A stretch of DNA of 64,000 bases, from assembly GCA_013397455.1 (NCBI GenBank), contig VYZB01000209.1, positions 719,417 through 783,416 on the forward strand. The letters are read 5' to 3'. Under the pieces are notes generated by a model. That model saw nothing but the letters and a program-made list of their open reading frames with translations, did no database searches and was not told the DNA's origin. Below, in pieces: positions 12,840 through 25,330 of this stretch; position 1 is the stretch's first letter, and each line of letters begins with the position of its first letter. Position numbers and translations under genes: made by a program. This DNA is from Crotophaga sulcirostris (lineage: Eukaryota > Chordata > Aves > Cuculiformes > Crotophagidae).

Positions 12840-15800
12840 CTGATGCATAGCCTCTACATTTAGCTTTGCAAAAGACATTTACATTTTGTATTTGTATCAA
12901 ATTCGAGCAGACTTTATGAAGTGTAAGAAAAGTCATCCCAATAGCTACTTATTTTCCATTCCTATCCATAGCAGCCCTGCAAAACGTCAACAGTATCACA
13001 CAACAGTGTAGGCTTAGTGGCGAAGGTTTTAAGAGGCTGGACAGTCAATATACATTGAAAATAAAACATATGTGAGACTCTGAACTATGGAAAACACAGA
13101 AGCCAACAGAGCTGTGTTGTGTTACGCTAGCCAGGATCCTAACTCAATAGCTGGTACAAATATATACTAAATAAAAAAATGGCAATGAGCTCTGCTGCAT
13201 AAATAGCATCTCTCTACACTGGCATACTACCCACCAGCAACCGGTCGTTGAAAGAGAACTGAAAGCATGCTTTTGGCATTGTCTTTAAAATATGTGACTA
13301 CTCAGAAAAACAAGCTCCAAACGCATCCCTTCCTTGTGCAGACAGTCGTGCACAATGTGTTAGAGAAGTTCTTTCTGTTTGGGGATTTTCTTTGAAGTGT
13401 CTCATCAGTTCTGCAGAGAGATGTGACAGCATTGCAACGAAGACTGAGGGCTGCATGTTAGGACTTACAAAACAAAAATGAAAATGCCATTGGGGGTACC
13501 TGCTCTGGAATAATGAAATCAAACTAGCAAGAGTAGGTAGGGGACCAAGTTCATTCCCTGTAAGTTCTTGTCCAAGATCCTACCTCCAGTCCAAGTGCTT
13601 CAGTTCGCTTTGGAGCAAGGATACCATTTTTGTTTCTGTGATAGAGTCCAAGCTTGGAGGTGAGTGCTTCATGTGGTTCTAGACCTTAGAGCAGGTCAGC
13701 ACTTCATCACCCTTGGCTTCCAAAACATCGTTTGCTTCTGCTCTCCAAAGGAAATTGAGGTTCACACACCCTTCAACTAACTTGCAGTGATTTATGAGAT
13801 TGCTCACACAAGCTATGCCTCTGTTTGGAAGGTGAACATCCCAGATTCCCCTTGCGGACAGGAGCATCATGGTTTTTGTAACAAGTCTCCCAAGCCACAA
13901 TGCAAACAAGTTCAGATACGGAAAACTGATGTCTACCACCAATTTACACCAGTTTTTACAAGCTCTGGACTAGATATCTTAACACTACATTTGTATGTCT
14001 TACCAGAAGAGAGCTCAAAAAATGGCTGTAAGATCCTCCACACTACACAGAGGTGGGGAAAAGAAATATTCAATAATCAGAAGCCATTTCAGTTTCCTTT
14101 CCCTCCTCTGTCACCCCTCTTATCAGAAAGACGAGTTGTTCCACAACCACCAGAGCAAACAAAGCCTCGTTTCCTGAGGATCACATCGCATGTCTTCATT
14201 CCTCCCAGGACAACATCCTGCACTTCTCCCCCAACTCCTTTATGATTCATCTTCTCCTTCCCTGCGATTGCTCCCTTCCCGACCTCTGGCCCCCACATCT
14301 GGAGGAGCGAGACACAGTTTGCGTGTGGCTGCTCCCAAGCTCTGCGCCTGCTGACGGACGTACCGGACAGACAAAGGTGAAGCTCACCCTGTCAACATTC
14401 CTCCTGGGAGGATGTGGATGGGGGTGTCTCTTCCCTGCTCAGCCACCATTTTCAATGAAAAAAAGTAGAACCTTGGTGTATTTGAGAGCTTTTATCTGTC
14501 TGTCACACTGGAATGAAATTAGCCAAAGGGATAAATGTTATGTGAGCATTACCTAAAGACGGAGGGGAAGCTGTAACAGAAAAATGAAAGAACTGAGAGG
14601 CACAGCTGGGGAAACCACTTCCACCTCACAAATTATCCCAGTCCCCAAACGACTGACCGGCATGAGTCCCTGGGTCTGAAATTAGCAGCCTGCAGCATGC
14701 CCTGTCTCTGCAGCCCACCAGTACCGTGCCTTCAAACACGGGGAAGTGCGCAGGAGCTTTTCTCTGCAAACACCCTGAAGGATGTTTCCCTGCCCCAGGA
14801 GGTGCAGGGATTCATGTTCACCTCTCAGAGAAAGTGCTGCACCTTAGAGCTGAGAAACCAAGGCACACGGAGCTGCATTCACCACAGGCACAGAACAGCA
14901 AGGGTTGGTCCTCAACACATCGGCAACTTCAAAATGTCTTTTCAGTTGCAACCTGACAAGGTTGTGTTTCAACAGGAATATGTTATCTCTCTTTCCAAGG
15001 CTGGGCAGGACACTTCCTAACAGACAGCTCAACAGGCCCTAACAAGTGATTAAATAAGTTAGGTTTGGGGGGTATTTTTTTTCCCTTTTCTGTTCCAGCA
15101 TTTAGAGCCTGTACTCCAGAGTCAGTTGAAGCAAAGACCTTGCTCCAGCAGTGCTGATAAGGACAATACGCCCTCACAGGTGGAGCTCACAGGCAAGGAG
15201 CTGGAGGGGAAGGTAGATATCACTGCAGAAGTAATGGCTTCGCCTGTACTGGTGCCAACAGCGTGCTTCTGCTGGAGGAACAGGAGCAGTGTGGAAGGAG
15301 CCTTTGCTGTGGGCCGAGGATGGTTTATGGGGATGACAGAATGGATGTGGTTAAAATTTTAATCAGGATGACATGTGTTGTTGACATATGGCAACGCACC
15401 ACCATCTGGATTCAGAAACAGACCTGGGTTTTCAAGCTGTTGCTGGCCAAAGCCAAGAACATTGCTGAGGTGCTAGGTCAGACTGGCTGGGAAGGGTTCT
15501 GCCAGCAATCCCTCTTGACACAGTATTGCTTTCATTAAAGCAGCCTGCCTGTCTACCCATCTGAGGTGAAAGAGGGACAAAGTCCACGAAAGGTGGAAGA
15601 AAAAGTCATAAAAGGAGTTGAGACAATGTGTCCACTTTCTGCCCTGCTTCGGCCTCTGCAGCTTACTCAGGTTACTCATGGCAGCCACTCATTTTGTGGT
15701 CTTGCAGGGCAAGCAATGTCTTCGGCTCTGGGCAGGAGCACTGCAGCTCAGTTGAGGAGTTTCTGCCTGCCTCCTGAGCAGCAGGCATCCAGCACAAGAA

Positions 15801-18340
15801 CAAAGCACCTGAGGTTCAACTTGCTTAACCATTTCATTTCCACTGCAAGCCAAGTATGTGCTAAGTTACCTTCAGCCAAGGGGAAAGGAAAGGAGAGAGG
15901 GAAACTTAAGCCACGTTTCTGTAGACTGATCTAACAAAGTAACAAAAGCAAACGAAAAAGAAAATTCCAAGACAACTCTTAAAGGCTTAAAATGTCAAAG
16001 CAGCCAACATTCTATCTTAGCAGAATTCCTCTGGGATTAGCTGGGCTTTCCAGGCATAATAAAGTGTTTTACAGTTCTTTTATTTTACCCATCCCATTTC
16101 TCTTTTTTATTTGCATAACACTCTCATCAATTAGTGCGTCTCTGTTTGCTCTCAAACAAATCCAGCACTCATGGCTATAACTGCAGCGCAAGAGACACCC
16201 AATAAACTCCTGCACGTTGTGAGCCGTTGCCTCGTTCGCATCTGATACGCCGCTCATTTGGAAGGGCTCGACTCAGCTTCACTGACCCGAATGCAAGTTA
16301 CAGGGGGAAAGGAGGAGGGACTCAGCATCTCTGAAATTTGGCTCCAGATCATTATGTTGCCATGAAACGTGCCTTAGCCTAACAAAAGCCATAGATTTGG
16401 ATACACCAGGAAGCACTGCACTGCTCAAAATCGTACTCTGCGGACAGAGCAAGAAAGCGACCTGAGAGCCAGCCTGAGATCAACAGCAGAAATTCCTCTT
16501 TCCTTCAGCAAAGCCAGGCTTTCATCCCATCTTCAAAGGGATTAGCTACAAAATTCTCAACTCAGAGGCTTGTTTAATTTCAGTCTAACTCCAGAGTAAC
16601 AGTAAAAATGAAAATCTAGAGTTCTCAATACGACACCATCCTCCAAATGCTACTCCCCAAGAAGAAACTGCAATGGCACCATTCCCTCCATCTTTCTTTT
16701 GTTTTGCTTAATGTTTTTAAACTCCAAACTTCAGAGCACAAGAGGACAAATTTATGATATGGAAAGGTATCTAAGCGCAAGCTCTAAGAACAGTGATGCA
16801 ATTAACAGCTAACATATGTGCATATTCCTCTTTTGCATTGCAATAACACGGCTGTATTTTAAAGTTTTGTTAATCAGCATTGTATAGGACAGATTCCACA
16901 AAGCACCTTCTATTATAAATTTAAATATGAATGGGAATTACATCACATTTTATTCTACTTCGAGTTTGTTTTTGAAAAGCCACAAACACATTGGAGATTA
17001 ACATCAGTCATCCCAGACTTCAGACAACACTGCTACAAGCTGGGAAGTATAGATATTAAAATTTATGTTTACCAGTCGCAGAACTATTAGCTAGTTTGGA
17101 ATGCACATACATATTTTGTGCATATCCCCCTAAAAACCCGTAACATTATGTTCTGCATGTCAATATAAAATTTGCAATGACTCCCTTTTAGATATTAATT
17201 TCACTGAAATAGTTAGCCCTAGTGCCTGGAGAACGCAATATTAAAGGAAGTATTTTATTTCTCAATCTTTACAAAGAAGAGAACTATTCCCTTGAAAAAT
17301 GTCCCCATGATATGTTTTGAAAATAGGTTAACACAATTTGAAATCAAACTTGATTCTGCAGCATGACATGATAATGTCAGAAATACATTCCAGAGGAAAA
17401 GCTGGCATTAATCATCGAGTCCAGAATATAGTTACTATCTCACTGTAACGCAGTGATGCCCACAGAAAGTTACACAGTCCACATCAACAGGAAGATGCTT
17501 GCCACCCCAAAAAGTCACTGTCAATGTCTTAAATATGTGTTAACTGCAGGTTTTGAGAGCGGTGCCACTGACTTCCACCACAGTGCTCATGCCCATGTAA
17601 GGCTCATGAATTCTCTGGTCATGCACACTCAGAGTTTGAAAACAAAGCATTTTCAAAGGCTCACACAAAAATTTAGATAAGTTAAAAGAGGGCTAATTTT
17701 TAAAAAGAACTCTGTATCCCGACCTTGCACTCTCTCAGATTTTGTTTAAAGCTGGGGAGAGAGAACACCTCTTGGAAAATCTGGAATGTGATTATGATTC
17801 TCTCTTGGCTTTAACTGTCACAGCTTTACCCCAACGTTGAGTTTTACTTGTTATTTACAAACATTAAAATCTCAAGGAAAACAGAACTGGATGCATTATT
17901 TACTCAGGCACCAGCCCTTAAATATCACTTACGGAAGCACAGCCACCTCACCTTTCTCCGCAGACATCCACACCCCTACTTATCCACTTCCCTCCATTTT
18001 AACCTTGTCAATGTTTTCTATCTTCTTTTTCCCTTCTCTCTTTCTCTCTGCTTCCCTCTCATTCTTACTACAGTTATTACTTAACCTTCAGGTACCCACT
18101 TAAGCAACCCACCAAATAGCAATAATGATCACACAGAGTCAATAGTGTGGTATGTAATCACCTCACCTACTGTGCTAATATCAGTTATCTTTTGCTAATG
18201 TACATGACATGCTTTATCTTTGCAGAGTGGCAAGAGCGAATCACTGTTTGTTTGGGATCAGCTATTGTTAGTGCACCTGGGCTTTTAAAAAAATCTTAAA
18301 ATATTGCGGTTTTTTTTAAAGTAAAAAAGATCACATTAAA
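12840..18340. other. Long noncoding stretch, no gene recognised
   Basis: Mostly AT-rich DNA. A slightly GC-richer portion (about 13.9-15.9 kb) carries overlapping open frames on both strands with no recognisable family. Pyrimidine-rich runs occur near 18005-18065. I found no convincing exon, RNA gene or repeat here. Confidence 0.5.
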
Positions 18341-18344
18341 AGGT

Positions 18345-18349
18345 AAAAA

Positions 18350-18380
<31 letters not shown>

Positions 18381-18381
18381 A
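18345..18381. repeat. Poly-A followed by (GA)n microsatellite
   Basis: Fourteen A residues (18345-18358) run directly into about eleven GA units. This is a typical vertebrate microsatellite. The A-run next to it could be the eroded tail of a retroposon, but no body is recognisable on either side. Confidence 0.95.
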
Positions 18382-18384
18382 GGA

Positions 18385-21040
18385 ATATAAGATTCTCCTG
18401 TCACATCCATGCAAACTTGTCCCTGAAGATGACGGAGTTGCACAGGTCCTCCTGTGTGTCACTCCTGTGACAACCCCACTGTAAAACAGCTTTAACTGCG
18501 TCATAGTACTGCTTGGAAGCTACCAAGACACAAGGCACGGCATCTACAGCCCCATCGTTCCCTACAAGTTGCTTTTTTCACTTCTTGTTTATTGTTTTGT
18601 TTGTTTTGTTTGAGGGTTTTGGTTGTTTGGATTTTTTTTTCATAGGTTTGTGATTTTCCACACTGAGAGCCAAGTCCTTCCTGAGGAAGAGCACACCACG
18701 CAGAGCTGGACACCGGACAGAGAGGATACATTGCAAAGTTGGATGTTCCCCGAATCCTATGTGCCAAAGTGGTAACCCAAGGCAAGTCAGGTCTCTGGGT
18801 GCAAAGCTTGTGCAATTTGTATTAACATCTAATGCTCTCCTGGCTGTAAAGCCACAGCTCCAGAGCAAGCACACAGAGTCCTGGAATATTTCCCCGTCTG
18901 CTGAGGCAGAGTACGTTCTGAAAAGGCAATGGTGGGGCAGCACAGGACCCTCTGCAGTGCTGCTGTACCTGTGCAAGTGCGATGGTTCAGTCATTCACAC
19001 TGTAACTGAGATCTGCATAAACAGATTCTCAGAAATATCCTCTTAGCACTTCAGTTCATTTTTATAACACCACAGGTATATCCAGTCAGCTCCACAGACA
19101 GAAACAATCCAAATGCATCAAGGAAAGAGGAACTTATATTACATTTCTGAATCTTGAAATAATATTTGCTCTGCAGGTCTCCTATTCCCTCTTCCAGAAA
19201 CAGAGGAGGAAAGGGAAAGAGAAAGAGAAAGGGAGCGAGTGCGCGGGTACGTGTACACAGAGAAACACACGCATTTAACACGATGCCAAACCCTTATCTG
19301 GCCTTAAAAAACTGGCAGAAGGGTTGACTTCTTTATAGCATTAGACCATTAAAGCTACAAAACCTCAATTAAAAAACTGCCAGAAGATTTTTTTACTTTG
19401 TTCCAGAAGGATATAAAACCAGTAAAGAGGAAAAAAATCTGCTTTTCACATGGAAAGTCCAAACCATAATTACTGCCACATTTAATGTTACTGCACACCA
19501 GGATGACTCTAACTCCCATATAATTATTTTTTATTTACTATTTATTCTGCATTTTCTATTCTGCACTCGATAAGGTATAAAAAATCCAAATTAAATAATA
19601 TAACATATCATTAATACGGTTTATTTTCCCCAAGGCCACAAACACACCAAACCAGTTTGTTTACCCTTGGTTTATTCTCGCCTGTAACCAATTCGGAGCA
19701 CGGACAATAGGAAGGAGTAGTGCACAGCACAACGAGGATTCAACCCAAAGTGGCACCTTCTGTGGCTACTTGCATCCCTCTCGTGAAAAATCTAGCAATT
19801 AGATTTCTCAAAAAAAATTATGGCAGGCTTTAAAAATAAAATAACAAGAAGACACAGGTCCTTTATCTCTCTTTGGCAGGTCAAATTTGAGATAAAAGAA
19901 TGAGAACCATACATGCTTTTATTGTATTTGTTCTCTTCAGATAGATTTCAAGATGCAATCCCAGAAAGGTCTCTGCTTTAGATCCTGCTGTTCATCTACT
20001 GCAGCAGTATCTGTCTTAGGAATATACAGGGTTGATAAGAGGGATAAATCCAACAGGAGCATTAGGAGGACAGTAATCCATCTATGCTCCAGTGGATTTT
20101 GATGTGTTTTGGGGGAAATCAAGCCGCCCTTATGGGATGTCGAGGGTAGGAAAAAAATGAGGGTGGAAAAGGTTCATACTCATTAGTTTGTGCTCTACAA
20201 AGAGGGAATTTTGGAGCTGAAGCAAGTTGTCCATTCCTTGCAAGTACATCCACCACCACTCAGTAGGGGATGGGAGCCCAGCCCTGCCCCACACAGTCCC
20301 CTTGGGATTCCGTCCTGCACGTTCCTCCAGCCATGCTCTCCCCACATGGGCTCCCCGCCAGCAGGAGGACCAGGAGACGCTACGGCATTTCTTTGAAACC
20401 GGAAAGTTCTCAATACATGTGGGCACACGATGTTTCTCAGACTGGATGGCCATACTTGACCTGGCAAGCCTCCAACTCTTGTAATTACATGCTGCTGACC
20501 CAACGACCCCTTGCAGTTTCCATAGGCTGTGTTGGTTTTCACTTCCTATTGTGTTGCTTTGCACTTTCCAGGAGTCACCATGTGCAGCCTCAGAGACACC
20601 TGCATTTTGCAGATGAAGCTATGGAACACCGCTTACCTTCTCTGGGAAGCTTAGTTAATTTATAACTGTAAATTCATTTGGTGCTAGGAGGTGCTACTAC
20701 AGTGCAGGATCAGTAACGACAAACCCAGGTAACGTTGGTTATTTGAGGAGGAAAACCAGTATTTCATGTAGGTTCTGCTTTCAGAGACAAACTATGACAA
20801 AAGAAAGTTTTCCAGAAAGACTTTTTTTGCACTAATTCCAGTCCTTCTGATGCCCCCAGTTGAGTGGCATGCAGCTCTGGGTGCTGTCTTTAACATGCGT
20901 TCGCTTCTTTTCCAAGAACAGAGAAGAATTAAATGAGAAAGTGGGATGCATGAGGCAGGTTGGGGATCTGCTGCAGGGAAGACAGGGTTAAACCAGCCCT
21001 GAGCACTATGGAGAATGTTTGAAGGAAGTCTCACAAAAGT
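18385..21040. other. Noncoding DNA, no gene recognised
   Basis: A T/G-rich TTTG-type tract lies at about 18586-18640 and a homopurine run at about 19202-19235. Open frames at 20130-20665 overlap on both strands in a GC-richer patch and show no domain. Nothing else stands out. Confidence 0.5.
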
Positions 21041-21048
21041 AATTTTAA

Positions 21049-21271
21049 CTCTCTCCGTCTCGCTCGCTTGCTCCCTCCGTCACTCTCTCCTCCCTGTCTT
21101 CTTCCCCCCTTCGTCTTCCCGGTTGTACATTATTCCTCATTCTTTACATTGTGGTTATATTTATCCCTTGTTCCATTGAAGCCGTATATTAAAACTGCCA
21201 GTTCTGAGCTTCTGCTGTACAAGGGGAAAGAAAGGAAGGGGGGAAAAAAAAAAGAAAGAAAGGGAAAAAAG
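21049..21271. repeat. Paired pyrimidine-rich and homopurine tracts
   Basis: A strongly pyrimidine-rich segment (about 21049-21118, mostly C and T) is followed by an uninterrupted purine run of 51 bases (21221-21271, only A and G). Homopurine/homopyrimidine runs of this length can adopt triplex structures. They sit a few hundred bases upstream of the promoter-like CpG island at 21.4-22.46 kb. Confidence 0.85.
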
Positions 21272-21399
21272 TGCTAGTATTCAGTTCCTGTGAGCTCTTG
21301 CTCACTTTGAGCACTGTTCCTATTACACAATAATGTGTTATTTTGTTGAATTTTGGCATCCATCTAGCTTGTCTGGTCAGGAGCCAAAAAATTAGAGTG

Positions 21400-22460
21400 T
21401 GTCAGTCCACCAGTTCCTCTACAGAGAAGCGCTCCCCTCGCCCAGCGCGTGCTCCGCGCTCCTGGCCCCAGGCCAGCAAGGGAAATCCATTTTACATAAA
21501 GAACGCACAGAGCTCAAGTGCTCGGAGACTTTTTACCTACTAAAATAACTTTATGGACAAATGCCAGTCTGCGAGACACATGCGGCAGAGAACATTTGGC
21601 ACTGAAAAGAAGGTAAAGCGCTCCGCCGAGGTACCAAAGTTTTTCAGAAACGAGGAAATGGCTGTCAGTGCCGTCGTGGCACGTCACGTGGCTTGGCACC
21701 GCCCGCGCCATTGGCCGGCCCCGCAGCTGAGGCAGCCGCCATGTAAGGAGCGGAGAGCTTCGCCCCTCGCTGCATTCTTAAAATGGCGGACCTGCTGCGC
21801 GCCCAGCGAGGCGAGCCCAGCCCCAACCCAAGCCTCAGCCCCAGGGCTTCTCCCCCCCCCTAGATTTTTCTTTTTCCCCCCCTCCTTCCCCTCCGCTGAA
21901 GTTTTTATAAACCTTTACAGATTTGAGTAGAAACAGATTTCTCACAAGTTGCTCTGCGTCTCAATTTCACAGCTCAGCATACACTCAGGCACTGTCAAAA
22001 GCTTGACAGCGTTCCAGGGAAAATATTAACTGTAAACTTTCCAACAGGAATTGAAGGCACACACACGGCTCCCGTCAGGATGTCCCCTCCGCCAAGCACG
22101 GAAAAGGCAACGTTTTCACGGGTTTCCAAAGCCCTGTGCTGCTGCAAAAGTCGCCGCGTCCCCCAAGATGGTCCCGCTTGGCCGCGTCGCAGGCGCGATT
22201 AAGAGGGACGCCTCCTCTCCGCAGCGAAGCAGGCCGTGCGCCTCGCACTCGCAGGCCGGACCCACTGAACACTGCATGCTCTGATGTATAAATATTTGCC
22301 TCTGGCTAAAGTTCAAGCAGCCCTCTGTGGCTGCCAGACACAACAGAAAACCAACATCCAAGGGAAAGTGTTTACTGCAGCACTGGCCAAAGCAGCGACT
22401 GCCAGCGAGCAAGCCGCTCGCCTTGGCCCGGCCCGCGGGCGCTTATCACAAAGTACCTGG
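21400..22460. promoter_or_regulatory. CpG island with housekeeping-type promoter motifs
   Basis: CpG dinucleotides become frequent over about 21.4-22.46 kb. The core (21660-21870) carries a CACGTG E-box at 21685-21690 overlapping a CRE-like ACGTCA, GC-box-like CCGCCC DNA, an ATTGG (inverted CCAAT) at 21710-21714, and two YY1-type motifs: GCCGCCATG at 21735-21743 and AAAATGGCGG at 21780-21789. There is no TATA box nearby. This is the usual arrangement of a TATA-less, broadly active vertebrate promoter. The second YY1 motif contains an ATG in good Kozak context that opens a 26-codon frame (21783-21863) ending before any splice donor. Direction of transcription and target gene are not visible. 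No donor-bounded first exon is evident downstream. A distal promoter or noncoding first exon is the likeliest reading. Confidence 0.6.
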
Positions 22461-25030
22461 CTGGCCGCCACCCCTCGCCTGCCACCCTTCCTGGGAAATG
22501 GTTAATTTATTTAATGCACCCGTTTGCCCTCGCTTAGGGCCTGGCATGTGGGGTTTGTGGTGGTCAAGAGGGAAAACAGGGCAAACACATCTCTCCCAAG
22601 ACATTAACCCTTCGTTAAGTGAATGTCACTAATGCCACCAGTTAGTTCAGGCACGTCCTGCCCAGCCCCGTTGAAGTTGAGCTGTTATCTTGGACTTGAA
22701 CGTGAGTGCACACGCACACACAAAGGCTTGCAGAGAGCTACTGCTTTGCAGAGCCAACTGCCTGCGCATGCTGGGAAGATACAACAGAAGACTGGTCGCA
22801 TACAGGATGTCTTTCAGCAGCAAAAATTAATAGATTTTGTAACATACAGTGCTGGTTGGTGATGCAACGCTGTTTAAAGTATACAAAAATATATTTTGTC
22901 TCCCTTCTCCCACTCTGTAAATCAAACTTTACTTAAGAGTCTTCACAAAATAAGGGTAGCTAAATCCAAGTAACTCATGAATCAGCAGCTTCAGGTATTC
23001 ATAAAATCACTACAGAAAGGTAAGGAAAGGAGGAAAAAAATATCATGGGGAACCCTACAGGAAGCCTGGCTGTGATCAGGGCCGTTATCATTGCGGTCAT
23101 CCTTGAAACAGCTTCCCAATGCACCAATAATTGTAGAGTTAAAATGCAGTAAATGAACACGCCAAGACCCTGATCATCTGACTCATTTGTGCTGTAAACG
23201 AAACAGACTTTAACACCAACAAACGGGGAAAACCGTATTTTGGGAAAACGTCTTGATGAGAACGAAAGTGGAGTTTGGAAGGAAAAAAGGAAAGAAGGAA
23301 TAAAAATAAAAAAAAGAAGGCCTTAGTATTATAATTTAACTAAAATGCAAAGAGAGATACAAATAATTATTCTGATTTTGTCTTTAATAAATGCATTTAG
23401 GCCACCTAAATATTTGACTTTTTTCACAGATTATATATATTAAAGTAGATGTTATGTAGCAAGTTACATAGTTTGCTATAGCTCTAAACTAGAAAAAAAT
23501 CTTTACTCCTTATTCCTCTCTTAGCCTAGGCTTAAAAAGTTGCAAGATCACTGTAAACCCCTTCAAATAATCTATCAACTAATCCCATTTTCTACTCTGT
23601 TTTCTTAATATGAGTCCTTACAACCCAGCTCGCCCTGTCCAGCCTGACGGCAGCGCACAAGTGGCTGGTGATGTCAGTGCCGTCGATCTCCTTTAGACCT
23701 AAGAAGCCCAGCACTAATAGTATCAGGACGGGCTTCCAGGAGGCCCAAGCGAATCATGTGAAAGAGGATCACAGAGGAATGTTCTGTTCCCACTGCGAAC
23801 AAGACAGAATTAACTCTGAGATGCTTCCTTCTGCTGCCCTGTTTGTCTGAAAGGTCAAGACGATTAGCTCTTGTATACTCGGAACTGAGCGTCAAAACAA
23901 AACGTATGCTAAACCTTCATCTATTTTAAACAGACAAGAAGACAAGGATCATTTAAGATGCGTTTAAGGTGTAGTGAGTTATGATTTTTCATTCTGTTCG
24001 TTAGCTGCTGTGCAGCAACAGCTGCCTGTTAACTTTTTGTTGGAGATTCAAGGAGGGTTTTTTGAAGAACAATTACCTTTTTCTGTTAAACATAAAGAAA
24101 GAAACAAAGAGTGTGGACAGAAAAAAAGAAAGCCTGATGTTTAAGTCATCATGCATTTAAAAGAACCCCACTACACCGCCAAGCTTAATTCATTACAACA
24201 ATTACTCTATCAAGCAGATTTCTATGGAAATATATACATGGTTTACAACAGTGAGCATTCCTTTACCACTCATATCTTTGAAGTCCAAAGATTAAAAAGC
24301 AGATACACTGAAAGCACTAAAATTCTCCAAGTGCTTTGATATGGTGTTTGTCTACATTATACAGAAGAAAAGGTACTTACCAGATCTTAATTGACTATAT
24401 ATTTAAGGATGATCATAGCAACATATTCAGCATATTACCAACGGGTATGAAATGTTACACCCAATAAATGTTGTGTGACATGTACCTAATGGGTATTCCA
24501 TCATGTTCAAAGAGTATAAAACAAATACAGAAAAAAATTCCATCCAATTGTATCTTTTTCATTGAGCATCAATGTAAATATAGACTGAAGCAATCAAAAT
24601 GCTGGAAATATAAATATTCCTTTTAAAGCCACTGAATCCATCACTTTACTAGGAAAGGCTTAGCTATGTTATTTGCAATTCCCTCATTGCACAACAATGT
24701 ACATTACTGTCTGTAAGCTCTAATTTGGCATGGCGCATCATTAATGACCTGAATGGTGGCTGTTTCACACATACATATTTAATTACAACAGCTGAACAAA
24801 TTACATATTTATGCTTTATAAAGGGGATTGCCAGTCTAATTCATTTGCTATGCATGCAGGTACAGGGCTCCATCTGCAACAGCATCTGCACAACAAGAGC
24901 TAACAATTATCCATTGTAAGTGAGTGAGTGTATCTGGTGAAACCTGTAAGAGATGCAATCGTATTAACCACTTCACTGCCTACAAACTAGTATTTTCTCA
25001 ATGGACCACAATATTTTAAATAATTTATTA
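22461..25030. other. AT-rich noncoding DNA, no gene recognised
   Basis: No coding family recognised. The stretch at about 24720-24960 contains several ATTA/TAAT cores and no low-complexity sequence, a plausible but unproven regulatory element. A purine-rich patch lies near 23275-23325. Confidence 0.5.
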
Positions 25031-25039
25031 ACAATAATA

Positions 25040-25330
25040 CTACTTTGCATTTTCACAACATTCCTCATCCGAATATCTTTGAGCACTTTATATGCTATAA
25101 AAAATTAAGCCTTAAACACTCCTATGAGGAAACTAGTTCTTATCCCAACTGCAAATATGGGGAAAGGAAGGCACCTAACCCTCAGGGGCTGGTTCCTCAA
25201 AAGGCACAATAGGCTTCAATGGACCTATGTTGACCTATATTATTTTAACCTGTGATCCCAAGTTAAAGGTGACTTGCTCTATATTAAAGGTGAGACAAAA
25301 AAATCAGTGGTGGAGAGTCAGATCTGCGTA
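25040..25330 (+). repeat. Ancient L3/MIR-like relic with an internal insertion
   Basis: The order of segments resembles the 3' region of old amniote L3/CR1/MIR-type repeats: 'gcattttcacaac', then 'tctttgagcactttata', then 'aattaagcctt-aacactcctatgagg', then 'atatggggaaaggaaggcac'. A second block with 'aggtgacttgct' and 'atcagtggtggagagtcag' completes the usual end. Between the two blocks (about 25180-25265) lies foreign-looking sequence with 'aggcttcaatgg', itself reminiscent of another sauropsid repeat, so this appears to be a nested insertion. Family assignment is from memory. Confidence 0.55.

Noticed and set aside
24381..24584. Minus-strand segment with CTG|GTAAGT donor and a moderate acceptor
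   Set aside because: The acceptor is weak in pyrimidines. Signals of this quality are frequent by chance.
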